Origin: Planctomycetota bacterium
GTDB taxonomy: Bacteria > Planctomycetota > Phycisphaerae > WQYP01
Length of the DNA stretch: 6,556 bases
Direction: 5' to 3'
Assembly (NCBI GenBank): GCA_021798635.1
Contig: JAJZGH010000260.1
Location: 1-6,556 of the forward strand
Below, in pieces: positions 1 through 5,971 of the stretch; positions within the stretch are counted from its first letter, which is position 1; the number at the start of each line of letters is the position of its first letter. The position numbers and the translations under genes are program-made. A model generated the notes under the pieces. It ran no database searches. It saw only the letters and a list, made by a program, of their open reading frames with translations, and was not told the DNA's origin.

Positions 1-2
1 TT

Positions 3-1031
3 GGCAACGCCTTTACTGGAAATATGGCTGGGGCACTGGCGCGGCACAATATGAGTTTAATATATTGCATGCCGCTTCCGCGGTTTTTTCTGCAAAGCGC
101 GGTCACGCCGAATCTTTCGATGATTCGCTGTTCGAATGACTATTTTATTCAACAGCGATGGCGGCATTTTGTCTATACGTCCGGCCTGGCCCACGCGATG
201 GGGCTGTGGCCATGGACGGATACACTGATGAGCCGCAACACCGGCGATATTCTTTTAGCCACGCTATCCGCCGGGCCGGTTGGCGTGGGCGATCAAATGG
301 GCCATGAGTCCTGGAGCAATATCAGAAAAGTGATTCGCTCCGACGGTCGAATCGTAAAGCCGGATGCACCGTTGCTTCCAACCGATCAAACGATTATGGC
401 GGAAGCTTCAGGAAAGCATCCTCCATTTGTCGCCGGCACCTATTCCGATCAGGGAATAAAAACAACGTATGTATTTATCTGGCGGCAAAAGGGGGATCAT
501 CCGTCGGTGCGCATCTTCCCGGCTGAACTGGGCTTGCCGGCCAATGGCCGTTACATCGTCTACAACTACTTCACCCACGCGGTGAGCCATCTTGATGCTG
601 GGCACGCCCTGAAAATTAACCTGCATTCCAACCAATGGCAATATGATATTGTCGCACCACAGGACGCCGGCGGCGTGGCAATATTTGGCGACTTGCGCCA
701 ATTCGTGCCAATGGGCCGCCAGAGAATTGCCAAGGCTGCTACACAAAACACCGGCATTAAACTCACCGTGATTGTTGCGAAAGGTGAAAAGTCAGTTGCC
801 ATCAGCGGATACAGTAAGCACGGCGTTTCAGCATCCATTCAAGGAGGATCTGTTTCCAGCATCGCTGGTACATCCACCACGAGAGTCTTTAATGTAGGAT
901 CTGTTTCCGCCAGTGCCGACGGCCGAACCGGATTATTTACGGTCACGGTGAGTCCAAGCGCCGACACACGGGAGCAAAACGAGTATCACAAAGAGGTTCG
1001 GAAAATTGTCGTGCAACTTTCCAGCCGTTGA
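3..1031 (+). CDS. GH36-like (raffinose synthase/alpha-galactosidase-like) glycoside hydrolase, C-terminal part
   Basis: The reading frame is open from base 3, before its first ATG at 24, so the gene begins left of the window and only about 342 residues are seen. Numbering from the ATG at 24, residues 11-40 hold a barrel strand (SLIYCMP) and the motif RCSNDY. This resembles the R-x-S-D-D-[FY] motif of raffinose-synthase-like GH36 enzymes; Asp39 would match the conserved Asp and the preceding Asp is Asn38 here. Residues about 76-105 (LLATLSAGPVGVGDQMG, then a DGRIVKPD stretch) match the end of the catalytic barrel in this group. The remaining ~200 residues look beta-rich, as expected of a C-terminal sandwich domain. 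It probably hydrolyses or transfers an alpha-linked sugar, but the substrate cannot be read. It is convergent with the GH125 gene, so not in the same operon. The fold group is fairly secure; the exact family is not. Confidence 0.6.
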   Translation, partial: GNAFTGNMAGALARHNMSLIYCMPLPRFFLQSAVTPNLSMIRCSNDYFIQQRWRHFVYTSGLAHAMGLWPWTDTLMSRNTGDILLATLSAGPVGVGDQMGHESWSNIRKVIRSDGRIVKPDAPLLPTDQTIMAEASGKHPPFVAGTYSDQGIKTTYVFIWRQKGDHPSVRIFPAELGLPANGRYIVYNYFTHAVSHLDAGHALKINLHSNQWQYDIVAPQDAGGVAIFGDLRQFVPMGRQRIAKAATQNTGIKLTVIVAKGEKSVAISGYSKHGVSASIQGGSVSSIAGTSTTRVFNVGSVSASADGRTGLFTVTVSPSADTREQNEYHKEVRKIVVQLSSR

Positions 1032-1089
1032 GGATTTATTCAGGCACCAAGCGCAGTAACTTGGTCTGAAAACAGCGCATGGGGAACTC

Positions 1090-1121
1090 GAAAGTGTTTA
1101 CATTGGCAGCCAAACACTTTC
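1090..1121. repeat. 10-bp perfect inverted repeat (possible transcript-end hairpin)
   Basis: GAAAGTGTTT at 1090-1099 is the exact reverse complement of AAACACTTTC at 1112-1121, with a 12-base loop. It lies 58 bases after the stop of the plus-strand hydrolase, so it could end or protect that transcript. No T-run follows on either strand, so it is not a classical intrinsic terminator. The loop also contains a smaller alternative hairpin, TTGG-CAG-CCAA. Confidence 0.5.
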
Positions 1122-1159
1122 CATTAAGCAGGTCGTAGATGGTGCTTCAGTGAGGCAGC

Positions 1160-1175
1160 GAGAGCGTGCGCTCTC
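1160..1175. repeat. 7-bp perfect inverted repeat
   Basis: GAGAGCG (1160-1166) and CGCTCTC (1169-1175) are perfect reverse complements separated by TG. As RNA, six pairs with a GTGC loop are realistic. No T-run follows. It may be part of the same repeat-rich block or a 3'-end hairpin of either convergent transcript. Confidence 0.4.
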
Positions 1176-1277
1176 CTGAAACGCCGTGACTGCTGATCAT
1201 CATCAAACTTTGGTGTAGGCGCAGGGTTGGTCCTCACCTCGCGCCGGAAGCCCCCACGTTCCAAGGCATAATAGCGC

Positions 1278-1314
1278 TAGCCTGACGCGGCAGCGCCACG
1301 GTTTGATGCGGAAT
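1278..1314 (-). repeat. Diverged inverted third copy of the hairpin repeat
   Basis: Read on the minus strand this stretch gives ATTCCGCATCAAAC, five variable bases, CGCTGCCGC, five variable bases, then GCTA. That is the same order as the two direct copies at 1370 and 1463. The conserved blocks agree at about 25 of 27 positions with the copy at 1463. The differences fall mainly in the two stem arms, yet four of five outer positions still pair (one as a G-T wobble), and the C-A mismatch of the other copies is a C-G pair here. Confidence 0.5.
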
Positions 1315-1369
1315 GGCGTGCCGGAAAATGTACGCAGTCCATCCCGACACCTGCTGTGCCAGTCGTGAC

Positions 1370-1437
1370 GATGGGAAAAGACTTCGTATCACTGAACCGT
1401 GTTCCGCATAGAACTCAACGCTGCCGCATTGAGCTAA
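1370..1437 (+). repeat. Direct repeat copy 1 (68 bp) with internal hairpin
   Basis: This copy matches the one at 1463-1530 at 59 of 68 positions with no gap. Inside it, CTCAA at 1414-1418 pairs with TTGAG at 1429-1433. The inner part is a C-A mismatch, two G-C/C-G pairs and a TGCC loop. The distance to the second copy is 93 bp. Confidence 0.8.
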
Positions 1438-1462
1438 CAACCTGTGGGCCGCCCGGAGTGCC

Positions 1463-1530
1463 GATGGGAAAAGGCTTCCGATCATTGAGCCGCGTTCCGC
1501 ATCGAACTCCACGCTGCCGCATGGAGCTAA
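1463..1530 (+). repeat. Direct repeat copy 2 (68 bp) with internal hairpin
   Basis: This is the second tandem copy. Its stem is CTCCA (1507-1511) with TGGAG (1522-1526), so relative to copy 1 one A-T pair has become C-G on both arms. Similarity continues after the core (GGCC-x-CCCGG-x-GTG near 1446-1460 and 1537-1551, with a 2-base indel), so the duplicated unit is about 92 bp and runs up to the GH125 stop codon. Confidence 0.8.
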
Positions 1531-1538
1531 AGAGGTCG

Positions 1539-1553
1539 GCCACCCGGCGTGGC
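1539..1553 (-). terminator. Small hairpin directly after the GH125 stop codon
   Basis: GCCAC and GTGGC form a perfect 5-bp stem with a 5-base loop, one base after the stop codon of the minus-strand GH125 gene. On that strand only a poor pyrimidine stretch (CGACCTCTTTAG) follows, so it is at best a weak terminator. It also lies in the tail of repeat copy 2. Confidence 0.25.
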
Positions 1554-1554
1554 G

Positions 1555-2976
1555 TTACAATTTCTGGGATAATACATGCGGAAAGCGTTTGGCCGTTTGT
1601 ACAATTAACTCTCCGAACATGACATTGGCCATGGCGAACCAGGGACGGGTGAATTTTTCGGGATCATTTTTGTCAAATGATTCGTGCATAAACCCGGTGC
1701 CCGCGCTGCTGTGCTTGAGTTGTTTCAATGCCCACGCAACTTCCTGCGGCTTGCTTGCCGTCAGGCCGAACATAATCAGACTCATGGGCCACACATTTCC
1801 GTCCGCCGTGTGAATGCTGCCGATACCTTCAAACTTACCGCGATAGAAGTACGGATTTCCCGGTCCCCAGGCAAACGCCCGTGAAGCTGTATAAACTAGA
1901 TCGTCCGCAGCGCACAAACCCAGAAATGGCAGAGAGATAATGCTGGGCCAATTGGCGTCATCCATAAATACTGCGTTCCCAAAGCCATCTACTTCATAGG
2001 CAAAAATCCGCCCAAAGTCCTCATGCGTTTTTATTCCGCAGGCTCCCACCGCCTGATGCAAGTCTTTGGCGAATTGCGTACAGGTGTTAATCCGCTGCGC
2101 ATCGACTCCCAGCGCCTGATACATCGCCGCCAGGCGTTGCAGGGAGACCGCAGCAAAAAGATTATCCGGAATATGCAGTGGGTAGACGACCGCATCATCC
2201 GAGGGCCGAAACATGGTGCATATAAGCCCTACCGGCCTGGCTGGGAACCCCACCCCGCCGCGCGGCAATGTATCGGTGCTGTTCCAGGCCGCCCGCTGGA
2301 AGCTATAAGGCCCCGGGCCATCCAGGCGTCGCTGCACTTGAAATGTTTGCACAATGTGGTCCATGGCTTTTCGCCAGGCGGCGTCAAACGGCGTGGTATC
2401 GCCGGTGGCCTGCCAGTATCCGTGCGAAAGGTGGATTACCGCACACAGCGAATCAATTTCCCATTTGTGCTCCCACACCCCCGGTGCCATGTGCGTATGA
2501 TCGCTGCGCCACGGTGAAAAATCTGAACCGGATTTAACAAATGCTTCGGCATACGGCGAAATCAGCACGCAACGCGCCATGCGGCCAATTACTCCCTGAA
2601 TCATGTGGCGCAAATGCGCATCGTGCCGGACCAGAGACAGATATGGCCACATCTGATACATGGTATCGCGCAACCACATGGCCGAAATATCGCCGGTAAT
2701 CACAAAAGTGTCCGGCTTTCCGCCGGCCATACTGAATTCCACCGTCGTATCCAACGGATTAGGAAAGCAATTCTGGAACATCCACACTAATTCCGGATCG
2801 GCGATTTGCGCGGATAGTTCATGAATCTTCTTTTCCACCGCAGCCGATACAAACCGCCGCTGCCCCACGGGCGGCCGGTGCGATGGCCGGGCCGGTGCGG
2901 ACCGCACCATGGATGTGGCGGTGTACAGACCGGTAGCTGCAACCGCCGCGGAAGTTATAAAGTCACGTCGCTTCAT
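1555..2976 (-). CDS. GH125 exo-alpha-1,6-mannosidase with a Tat-type leader
   Basis: This 473-residue protein belongs to the GH125 (DUF1237) family, which removes non-reducing-end alpha-1,6-linked mannose with inversion. Signature stretches in order are TGDISAMWLRD (94-104), EHKWEIDSLC (169-178), MFRPSDD (255-261), FMDDANWPS (337-345), GIGSIHT (384-390), WPMSLIMFGLT (396-406) and MHESF (430-434) with FTRPWFAMAN after it. From memory of characterised members, the general acid would be an Asp of the RPSDD motif (Asp260 or Asp261) and the base Glu432; their spacing fits. The N-terminus MKRRDFITSA followed by a short hydrophobic run is a twin-arginine leader, with likely cleavage near APA at 27-29, so export in folded form is expected. 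The ATG start is fixed by AGGAG seven bases upstream. It is the second gene after GH76. Identity is very secure; the exact natural substrate is inferred. Confidence 0.95.
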   Translation of the reverse strand: MKRRDFITSAAVAATGLYTATSMVRSAPARPSHRPPVGQRRFVSAAVEKKIHELSAQIADPELVWMFQNCFPNPLDTTVEFSMAGGKPDTFVITGDISAMWLRDTMYQMWPYLSLVRHDAHLRHMIQGVIGRMARCVLISPYAEAFVKSGSDFSPWRSDHTHMAPGVWEHKWEIDSLCAVIHLSHGYWQATGDTTPFDAAWRKAMDHIVQTFQVQRRLDGPGPYSFQRAAWNSTDTLPRGGVGFPARPVGLICTMFRPSDDAVVYPLHIPDNLFAAVSLQRLAAMYQALGVDAQRINTCTQFAKDLHQAVGACGIKTHEDFGRIFAYEVDGFGNAVFMDDANWPSIISLPFLGLCAADDLVYTASRAFAWGPGNPYFYRGKFEGIGSIHTADGNVWPMSLIMFGLTASKPQEVAWALKQLKHSSAGTGFMHESFDKNDPEKFTRPWFAMANVMFGELIVQTAKRFPHVLSQKL

Positions 2977-2983
2977 CGATACA

Positions 2984-2988
2984 CTCCT
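2984..2988 (-). promoter_or_regulatory. Ribosome binding site of GH125 overlapping the GH76 stop
   Basis: On the minus strand AGGAG lies seven bases before the GH125 ATG. Its first two bases are the last two of the GH76 TAG stop codon. This arrangement decides the GH125 start and suggests translational coupling of the two genes. Confidence 0.8.
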
Positions 2989-4210
2989 AATGGGTCAGGG
3001 CATGGACTAAAGAAAAATAGCTGCTGCCAATACAGGCCTGATTTATAAGCTTAATCGTATGCCCCGCTTTCGCCGGCGTATTCCACGTCCCCGCGTAAAA
3101 TCCGCCGGGCACACGGCAATGATCATGGGCATAAATCAAAGCACGCCGGGCCAGAACCAGGAATTTGTTGTCACCGCTGATCTTATATAATTGGATGTAG
3201 CCATCTATTAATACCCATGCAAACACTCCCGGCCCGCGGATTGAGCCGTTGGTAGTACTGAGCCATCGCAATTGCGATGCCCGGGCCAGCCGCGTGGCTC
3301 TTCGCCAATACTTTTTCTGATGGGTAATACGGTAGAACAGACAATTCGCGATGAGCATGGTGCCGGTGTTGTACGTCCATTTCGTTCGGACAATTGTGCC
3401 GTTCATGGCGATGTTATCAAAATACAGATAATCTCGGTAATCCAATAAATGTTTGTTGACCCACACATAAATTGTTCGGGCCGTGTGCAGGTAGGCGTGC
3501 TGGCCGGTGATGGAATAAAGCTTTAGAGCATCAATAATCGCCGGGCCGTTGGAGCAGGTGTTTTTGGTTTTTTTCACCTGTTCATGCCAGAATATCCCGC
3601 CGCCCAACGCGGAAGATTCCCCGCTTAAAATAAACTGAAAATCACGCCGGGCGAGGACCAGATATTGGCTGCTGCCGGTGGCAGCATAGGCCCGCAAAAA
3701 TCCCCATGTCATCCAGCCATTGTCATCATAATATCGATCCAGCGGCACTTTCCCTGGCAGTACGTCAAAACCGCCAACGCCATCGGCTACCCGCCAGTAA
3801 GGCCCCAGTGTACCGACAAATGTGTGCAGCACTTGCGCACTTACCGCATGACACTTCACCCCCTCGGCGAGCATTAATAGCACCATCGACTGCGACCAGG
3901 CGAACGCCGGCTGCCCGCCGGGCCTATACTGATCCCCATGCCCCGCACGCACGGCGGTCTCGGCCAAGAGTTTTTGTTTGGGCAGGTAAAAAACCGCCAA
4001 GGTATTTCGCACGACACTTCGCCCCCAGGATCGCACGAGCGCCGGCCCGGGTGCTCCTGCCACCCGGTGATCTGCGGCGGCAACCACCAGAGCGCTGGTC
4101 GCCACGCTTGCCAGCAGTATGCCCTTCGCTATGCAAACCGCGAGCCGTTTGCCCGCCATCGGGATTGCCTGCGGTCTATCGCTAATTAAAGGTTTTAAGG
4201 GTTGGTTCAT
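2987..4210 (-). CDS. GH76 endo-alpha-1,6-mannanase-like glycoside hydrolase, secreted
   Basis: This is an (alpha/alpha)6-barrel hydrolase of family GH76, whose members cut alpha-1,6-mannan internally with retention. From the ATG at 4210 it has 407 residues. The paired catalytic acids are visible as YYDDNGWMTWGFLRAY (160-175, Asp162 and Asp163). Other family marks are GGGIFWHE (203-210), NTCSNGPA (217-224), YNTGT (280-284), GGFYAGTW (369-376) and QACIGSSYFSLV (391-402). A signal peptide starts at Met18: MAGKR, then a hydrophobic run to about residue 45 with AAA at 44-46. The start is uncertain. ATG 4210 leaves a long 17-residue stretch before the signal peptide; ATG 4159 (Met18) gives a normal one; a TTG at 4249 also extends the frame. 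None has a strong ribosome binding site. It precedes GH125 by 10 bp, a classic backbone-cutting plus end-trimming pair. Confidence 0.9.
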   Translation of the reverse strand: MNQPLKPLISDRPQAIPMAGKRLAVCIAKGILLASVATSALVVAAADHRVAGAPGPALVRSWGRSVVRNTLAVFYLPKQKLLAETAVRAGHGDQYRPGGQPAFAWSQSMVLLMLAEGVKCHAVSAQVLHTFVGTLGPYWRVADGVGGFDVLPGKVPLDRYYDDNGWMTWGFLRAYAATGSSQYLVLARRDFQFILSGESSALGGGIFWHEQVKKTKNTCSNGPAIIDALKLYSITGQHAYLHTARTIYVWVNKHLLDYRDYLYFDNIAMNGTIVRTKWTYNTGTMLIANCLFYRITHQKKYWRRATRLARASQLRWLSTTNGSIRGPGVFAWVLIDGYIQLYKISGDNKFLVLARRALIYAHDHCRVPGGFYAGTWNTPAKAGHTIKLINQACIGSSYFSLVHALTH

Positions 4211-4221
4211 TTCCGACACAT

Positions 4222-4249
4222 ACAATATATTAAAGTCATTTCGCCGCAA
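4222..4249 (-). promoter_or_regulatory. Possible sigma70-type promoter of the GH76-GH125 unit
   Basis: Read on the minus strand, TTGCGG (4249-4244), 16 bases, then TATTGT (4227-4222) resemble -35 and -10 boxes in an AT-rich patch. A transcript would begin close to 4215. That leaves almost no leader for the ATG at 4210 but about 55 bases for the ATG at 4159, so this promoter would favour the shorter GH76 protein. The boxes are weak matches. Confidence 0.25.
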
Positions 4250-4280
4250 GCATTATTTTAATGGATTGTTACACTTTACC

Positions 4281-4300
4281 AGCGGTTCTGTCTAACGGCT
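4281..4300. promoter_or_regulatory. 20-bp near-palindrome upstream of GH76 (operator candidate)
   Basis: AGCGGTT and AACGGCT are reverse complements at six of seven positions, separated by CTGTCT. The dyad lies about 70 bp before the ATG at 4210 and about 30 bp upstream of the possible -35 box. A dimeric regulator could bind there. No regulator gene is in the window and a single chance palindrome of this quality is not rare. Confidence 0.25.
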
Positions 4301-4338
4301 CAACGCCCCGGCAAACATTTTTAACCCTGCATTTCCTT

Positions 4339-4521
4339 TCATCGCCGCGCTCTTGACGATTGAGCCATGAAATCCAGGGCAAGTATACCAAATCTCGCGC
4401 ATTCAGGTGCGGAAGTTTTACCAGTTACCGCCAGCGGCCGCGTCATGGCTGGGAGCGGAATGTAGTCACGAAAAATATCCCCGTTTCGCTGCGGCACGTT
4501 GGGCGCCATTTGCGACGACAT
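4339..4521 (-). CDS. Doubtful small ORF, 60 codons, unknown function
   Basis: The frame begins with ATG, has AAAGGGG eight bases upstream as a fair ribosome binding site, and starts 43 bp after the MFS stop in the same direction. Its 60 residues include no signal peptide, membrane segment or motif I recognise, and the C-terminal end is arginine-rich (SSRARR). Third-position GC is only about half, uneven along its length, so codon use does not support it strongly. A 16-codon ORF overlaps its stop in an ATGA arrangement. It may be a real small gene, a gene remnant or chance. Confidence 0.2.
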   Translation of the reverse strand: MSSQMAPNVPQRNGDIFRDYIPLPAMTRPLAVTGKTSAPECARFGILALDFMAQSSRARR

Positions 4522-4564
4522 GCCGCCAACCCCTTTAGATTAATCAGAGGCGACTCCGAGCCGA

Positions 4565-5968
4565 TTACGGTTCCTGTGCCAGCGATGTGTTGGTGGTATC
4601 CACACGAAAAAGCCAGGTCGTCACGCCGCCTAAAACGGAGCCGGCCGCCAGCACCAGCAGCAGCTTCGGCGTACCGATCGCCTGGCCTAATACCGGAAGA
4701 AAAAAGGTGCTCGCCACGGCTCCGAGGCGGGAAAACGCGGTGGCAAAGCCGTGGCCCGCGGCGCGCACGTCGGTGGGGTACACTTCGGCCGCCAGAACAT
4801 ACGTTGTATTGCCGGGGCCGAAAGCGTTAAATGCCTGCGAGAGCATCATCCCCAGAAAAACCATCGCCAATGCCAGCGTGCTGTAATGCAGAACCCATTG
4901 CGATTGGCCATGTTCCACGACGTGGTGCAGTGGAACATTCAGGGCCGTGACACCCACGAGCACCAGCGCACCAGCACTGCCGACAAAACCAATAATCTGC
5001 GGCCAGATGCGACCGATGCGGTCTACAGTTAGGGCCAAAGGCACATAACCTGCCAAAAATGTGACCGAGAGCATCGCGGACCCCAGTATCTGTTGGTGGG
5101 CCGTCTTAAAGCCCAGATGGCCGAGAATCAGCGGTGTGTAAATAGTCAGGTAGTAGCCCACCAAGTCCATGATAAACCATGGAATGCACACCAGCAGCGT
5201 GGCACGAATATAGCGCTTTTGAAATAGCACACGCCAGGGCGTTCTGGGCGCAATGGCTTTCTTTTGTTCCGCTGTCAGGATCGCGGTCAATTCATCCGGG
5301 GTAATCGAGGGATCCACACGCGCTAAAACCGCGGCTGCTTTCTCCGGCTGCCCATGCCGCAGGTACCATCTTGGCGACTCGGGCAAATTCCGTCGCAGCC
5401 AGATGACAAATAAAGCGGGTACCGCACCAATCAGCAGCATCAGCCGCCATGCGATCGGCCCCCATGACAGCAGACTGTACGCCGTCAATCCTGCGGTAAT
5501 GGCCCCGGCCGTCCATAAGCCGAAAGTCCATGTGATGACGCTGCCGCGTTTGTTTTTGGGCATGAATTCCGCCATGTAGGTGGCGCTGATGGGATAATCC
5601 GCCCCGATGCCCATGCCCAGGACGAATCGGAAAGCTACCAGCGCATAGATATTCCAGGCAGCGCTGCATAAAACCGCCGCGAAAAAAAACGTGATCAAAT
5701 CAATGAGATAAATCGCCTTACGGCCGTAACGGTCGGCAACGTGCCCGCCGATTAGCGCACCAAGAAATGCTCCGGCCAGCGCCGACGTTCCCACCCAGCG
5801 GTATTGGGATGGTCCAAGATGCCATTGCCGGGCCAGCAACACCAGCACCGCACCGACAATGATCGTGTCATAACCATCCAGAAATATGCCCAGTCCCGCG
5901 GCCCACGCCAAGCGCCGATGCAACGGACTCATCGGGGCGGTATCCATTCTTTCCAGCAGGCTTTTCAC
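4565..5968 (-). CDS. MFS transporter resembling phosphate:H+ symporters (PHS type)
   Basis: This 467-residue inner-membrane porter has twelve predicted helices. Typical marks are GGHVADRYGRK (74-84) between helices 2 and 3, RFVLGMGIGADYP (114-126) in helix 4, PESPRWY (196-202) before the central loop, DRIGR (316-320) and AAEVYPTDVRAAGHG (393-407). Residues resembling the proton and phosphate site of eukaryotic phosphate symporters are present: Asp31 and Asp34 in helix 1, Asp124-Tyr125 in helix 4, Trp264/Asp268/Tyr272 in helix 7 and Asn387 in GPGNTTY. A Gln of that site appears to be Trp152 and a Lys to be Arg414. Related bacterial porters of other metabolites share parts of this pattern, so the substrate is open. 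The start is GTG, supported by GGAG eight bases upstream; ATGs at 5947 and 5932 are alternatives without such a site. It follows the phosphoesterase by 3 bp. Confidence 0.9.
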   Translation of the reverse strand: MKSLLERMDTAPMSPLHRRLAWAAGLGIFLDGYDTIIVGAVLVLLARQWHLGPSQYRWVGTSALAGAFLGALIGGHVADRYGRKAIYLIDLITFFFAAVLCSAAWNIYALVAFRFVLGMGIGADYPISATYMAEFMPKNKRGSVITWTFGLWTAGAITAGLTAYSLLSWGPIAWRLMLLIGAVPALFVIWLRRNLPESPRWYLRHGQPEKAAAVLARVDPSITPDELTAILTAEQKKAIAPRTPWRVLFQKRYIRATLLVCIPWFIMDLVGYYLTIYTPLILGHLGFKTAHQQILGSAMLSVTFLAGYVPLALTVDRIGRIWPQIIGFVGSAGALVLVGVTALNVPLHHVVEHGQSQWVLHYSTLALAMVFLGMMLSQAFNAFGPGNTTYVLAAEVYPTDVRAAGHGFATAFSRLGAVASTFFLPVLGQAIGTPKLLLVLAAGSVLGGVTTWLFRVDTTNTSLAQEP

Positions 5969-5971
5969 GCA

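Larger units (their letters stand above)
1032..1554. other. 523-bp convergent intergenic region rich in hairpins and repeats
   Basis: This gap separates the stop codons of the GH36-like gene (plus) and the GH125 gene (minus). No convincing protein gene is seen: the open frames here run through the repeat copies and show no family motif. Its contents are a 10-bp-stem inverted repeat at 1090-1121, a 7-bp inverted repeat at 1160-1175, an inverted degenerate repeat copy at 1278-1314, two direct copies at 1370-1437 and 1463-1530, and a small hairpin next to the GH125 stop. The stretch 1176-1277 holds nothing I can name. Confidence 0.8.
4211..4564. other. 354-bp gap between the MFS and GH76 genes
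   Basis: Both neighbours are on the minus strand. The gap contains an AT-rich stretch next to the GH76 start (4216-4270) with a possible promoter, a near-palindrome at 4281-4300, and a doubtful 60-codon ORF at 4339-4521. No clear terminator with a T-run follows the MFS stop at 4565. The gap is long enough for GH76-GH125 to have their own control. Confidence 0.6.

Noticed and set aside
1032..1160. A tRNA or other small RNA gene after the plus-strand hydrolase
   Set aside because: No cloverleaf arms or GGTTCGA-type T-loop were found on either strand, only the simple hairpins reported above.
1234..1512. Open frame of 92 codons on the minus strand within the repeat block
   Set aside because: Its protein repeats internally only because it reads through the DNA repeat copies. 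It has no family motif and lies between two convergent genes.
1370..1530. Direct repeats as a possible CRISPR array
   Set aside because: Only two 68-bp imperfect copies with a 25-base spacer that is itself similar to the sequence following copy 2. There are no further units and no cas genes.
1356..1622. Open frame of 88 codons on the plus strand across the repeats
   Set aside because: It also reads through the repeat copies and runs into the 3' end of the GH125 gene on the opposite strand.
3706..4185. Open frame of 159 codons on the plus strand
   Set aside because: It is antisense to the N-terminal half of the GH76 gene and has a low-complexity Ala/Arg/Pro composition typical of a shadow frame.
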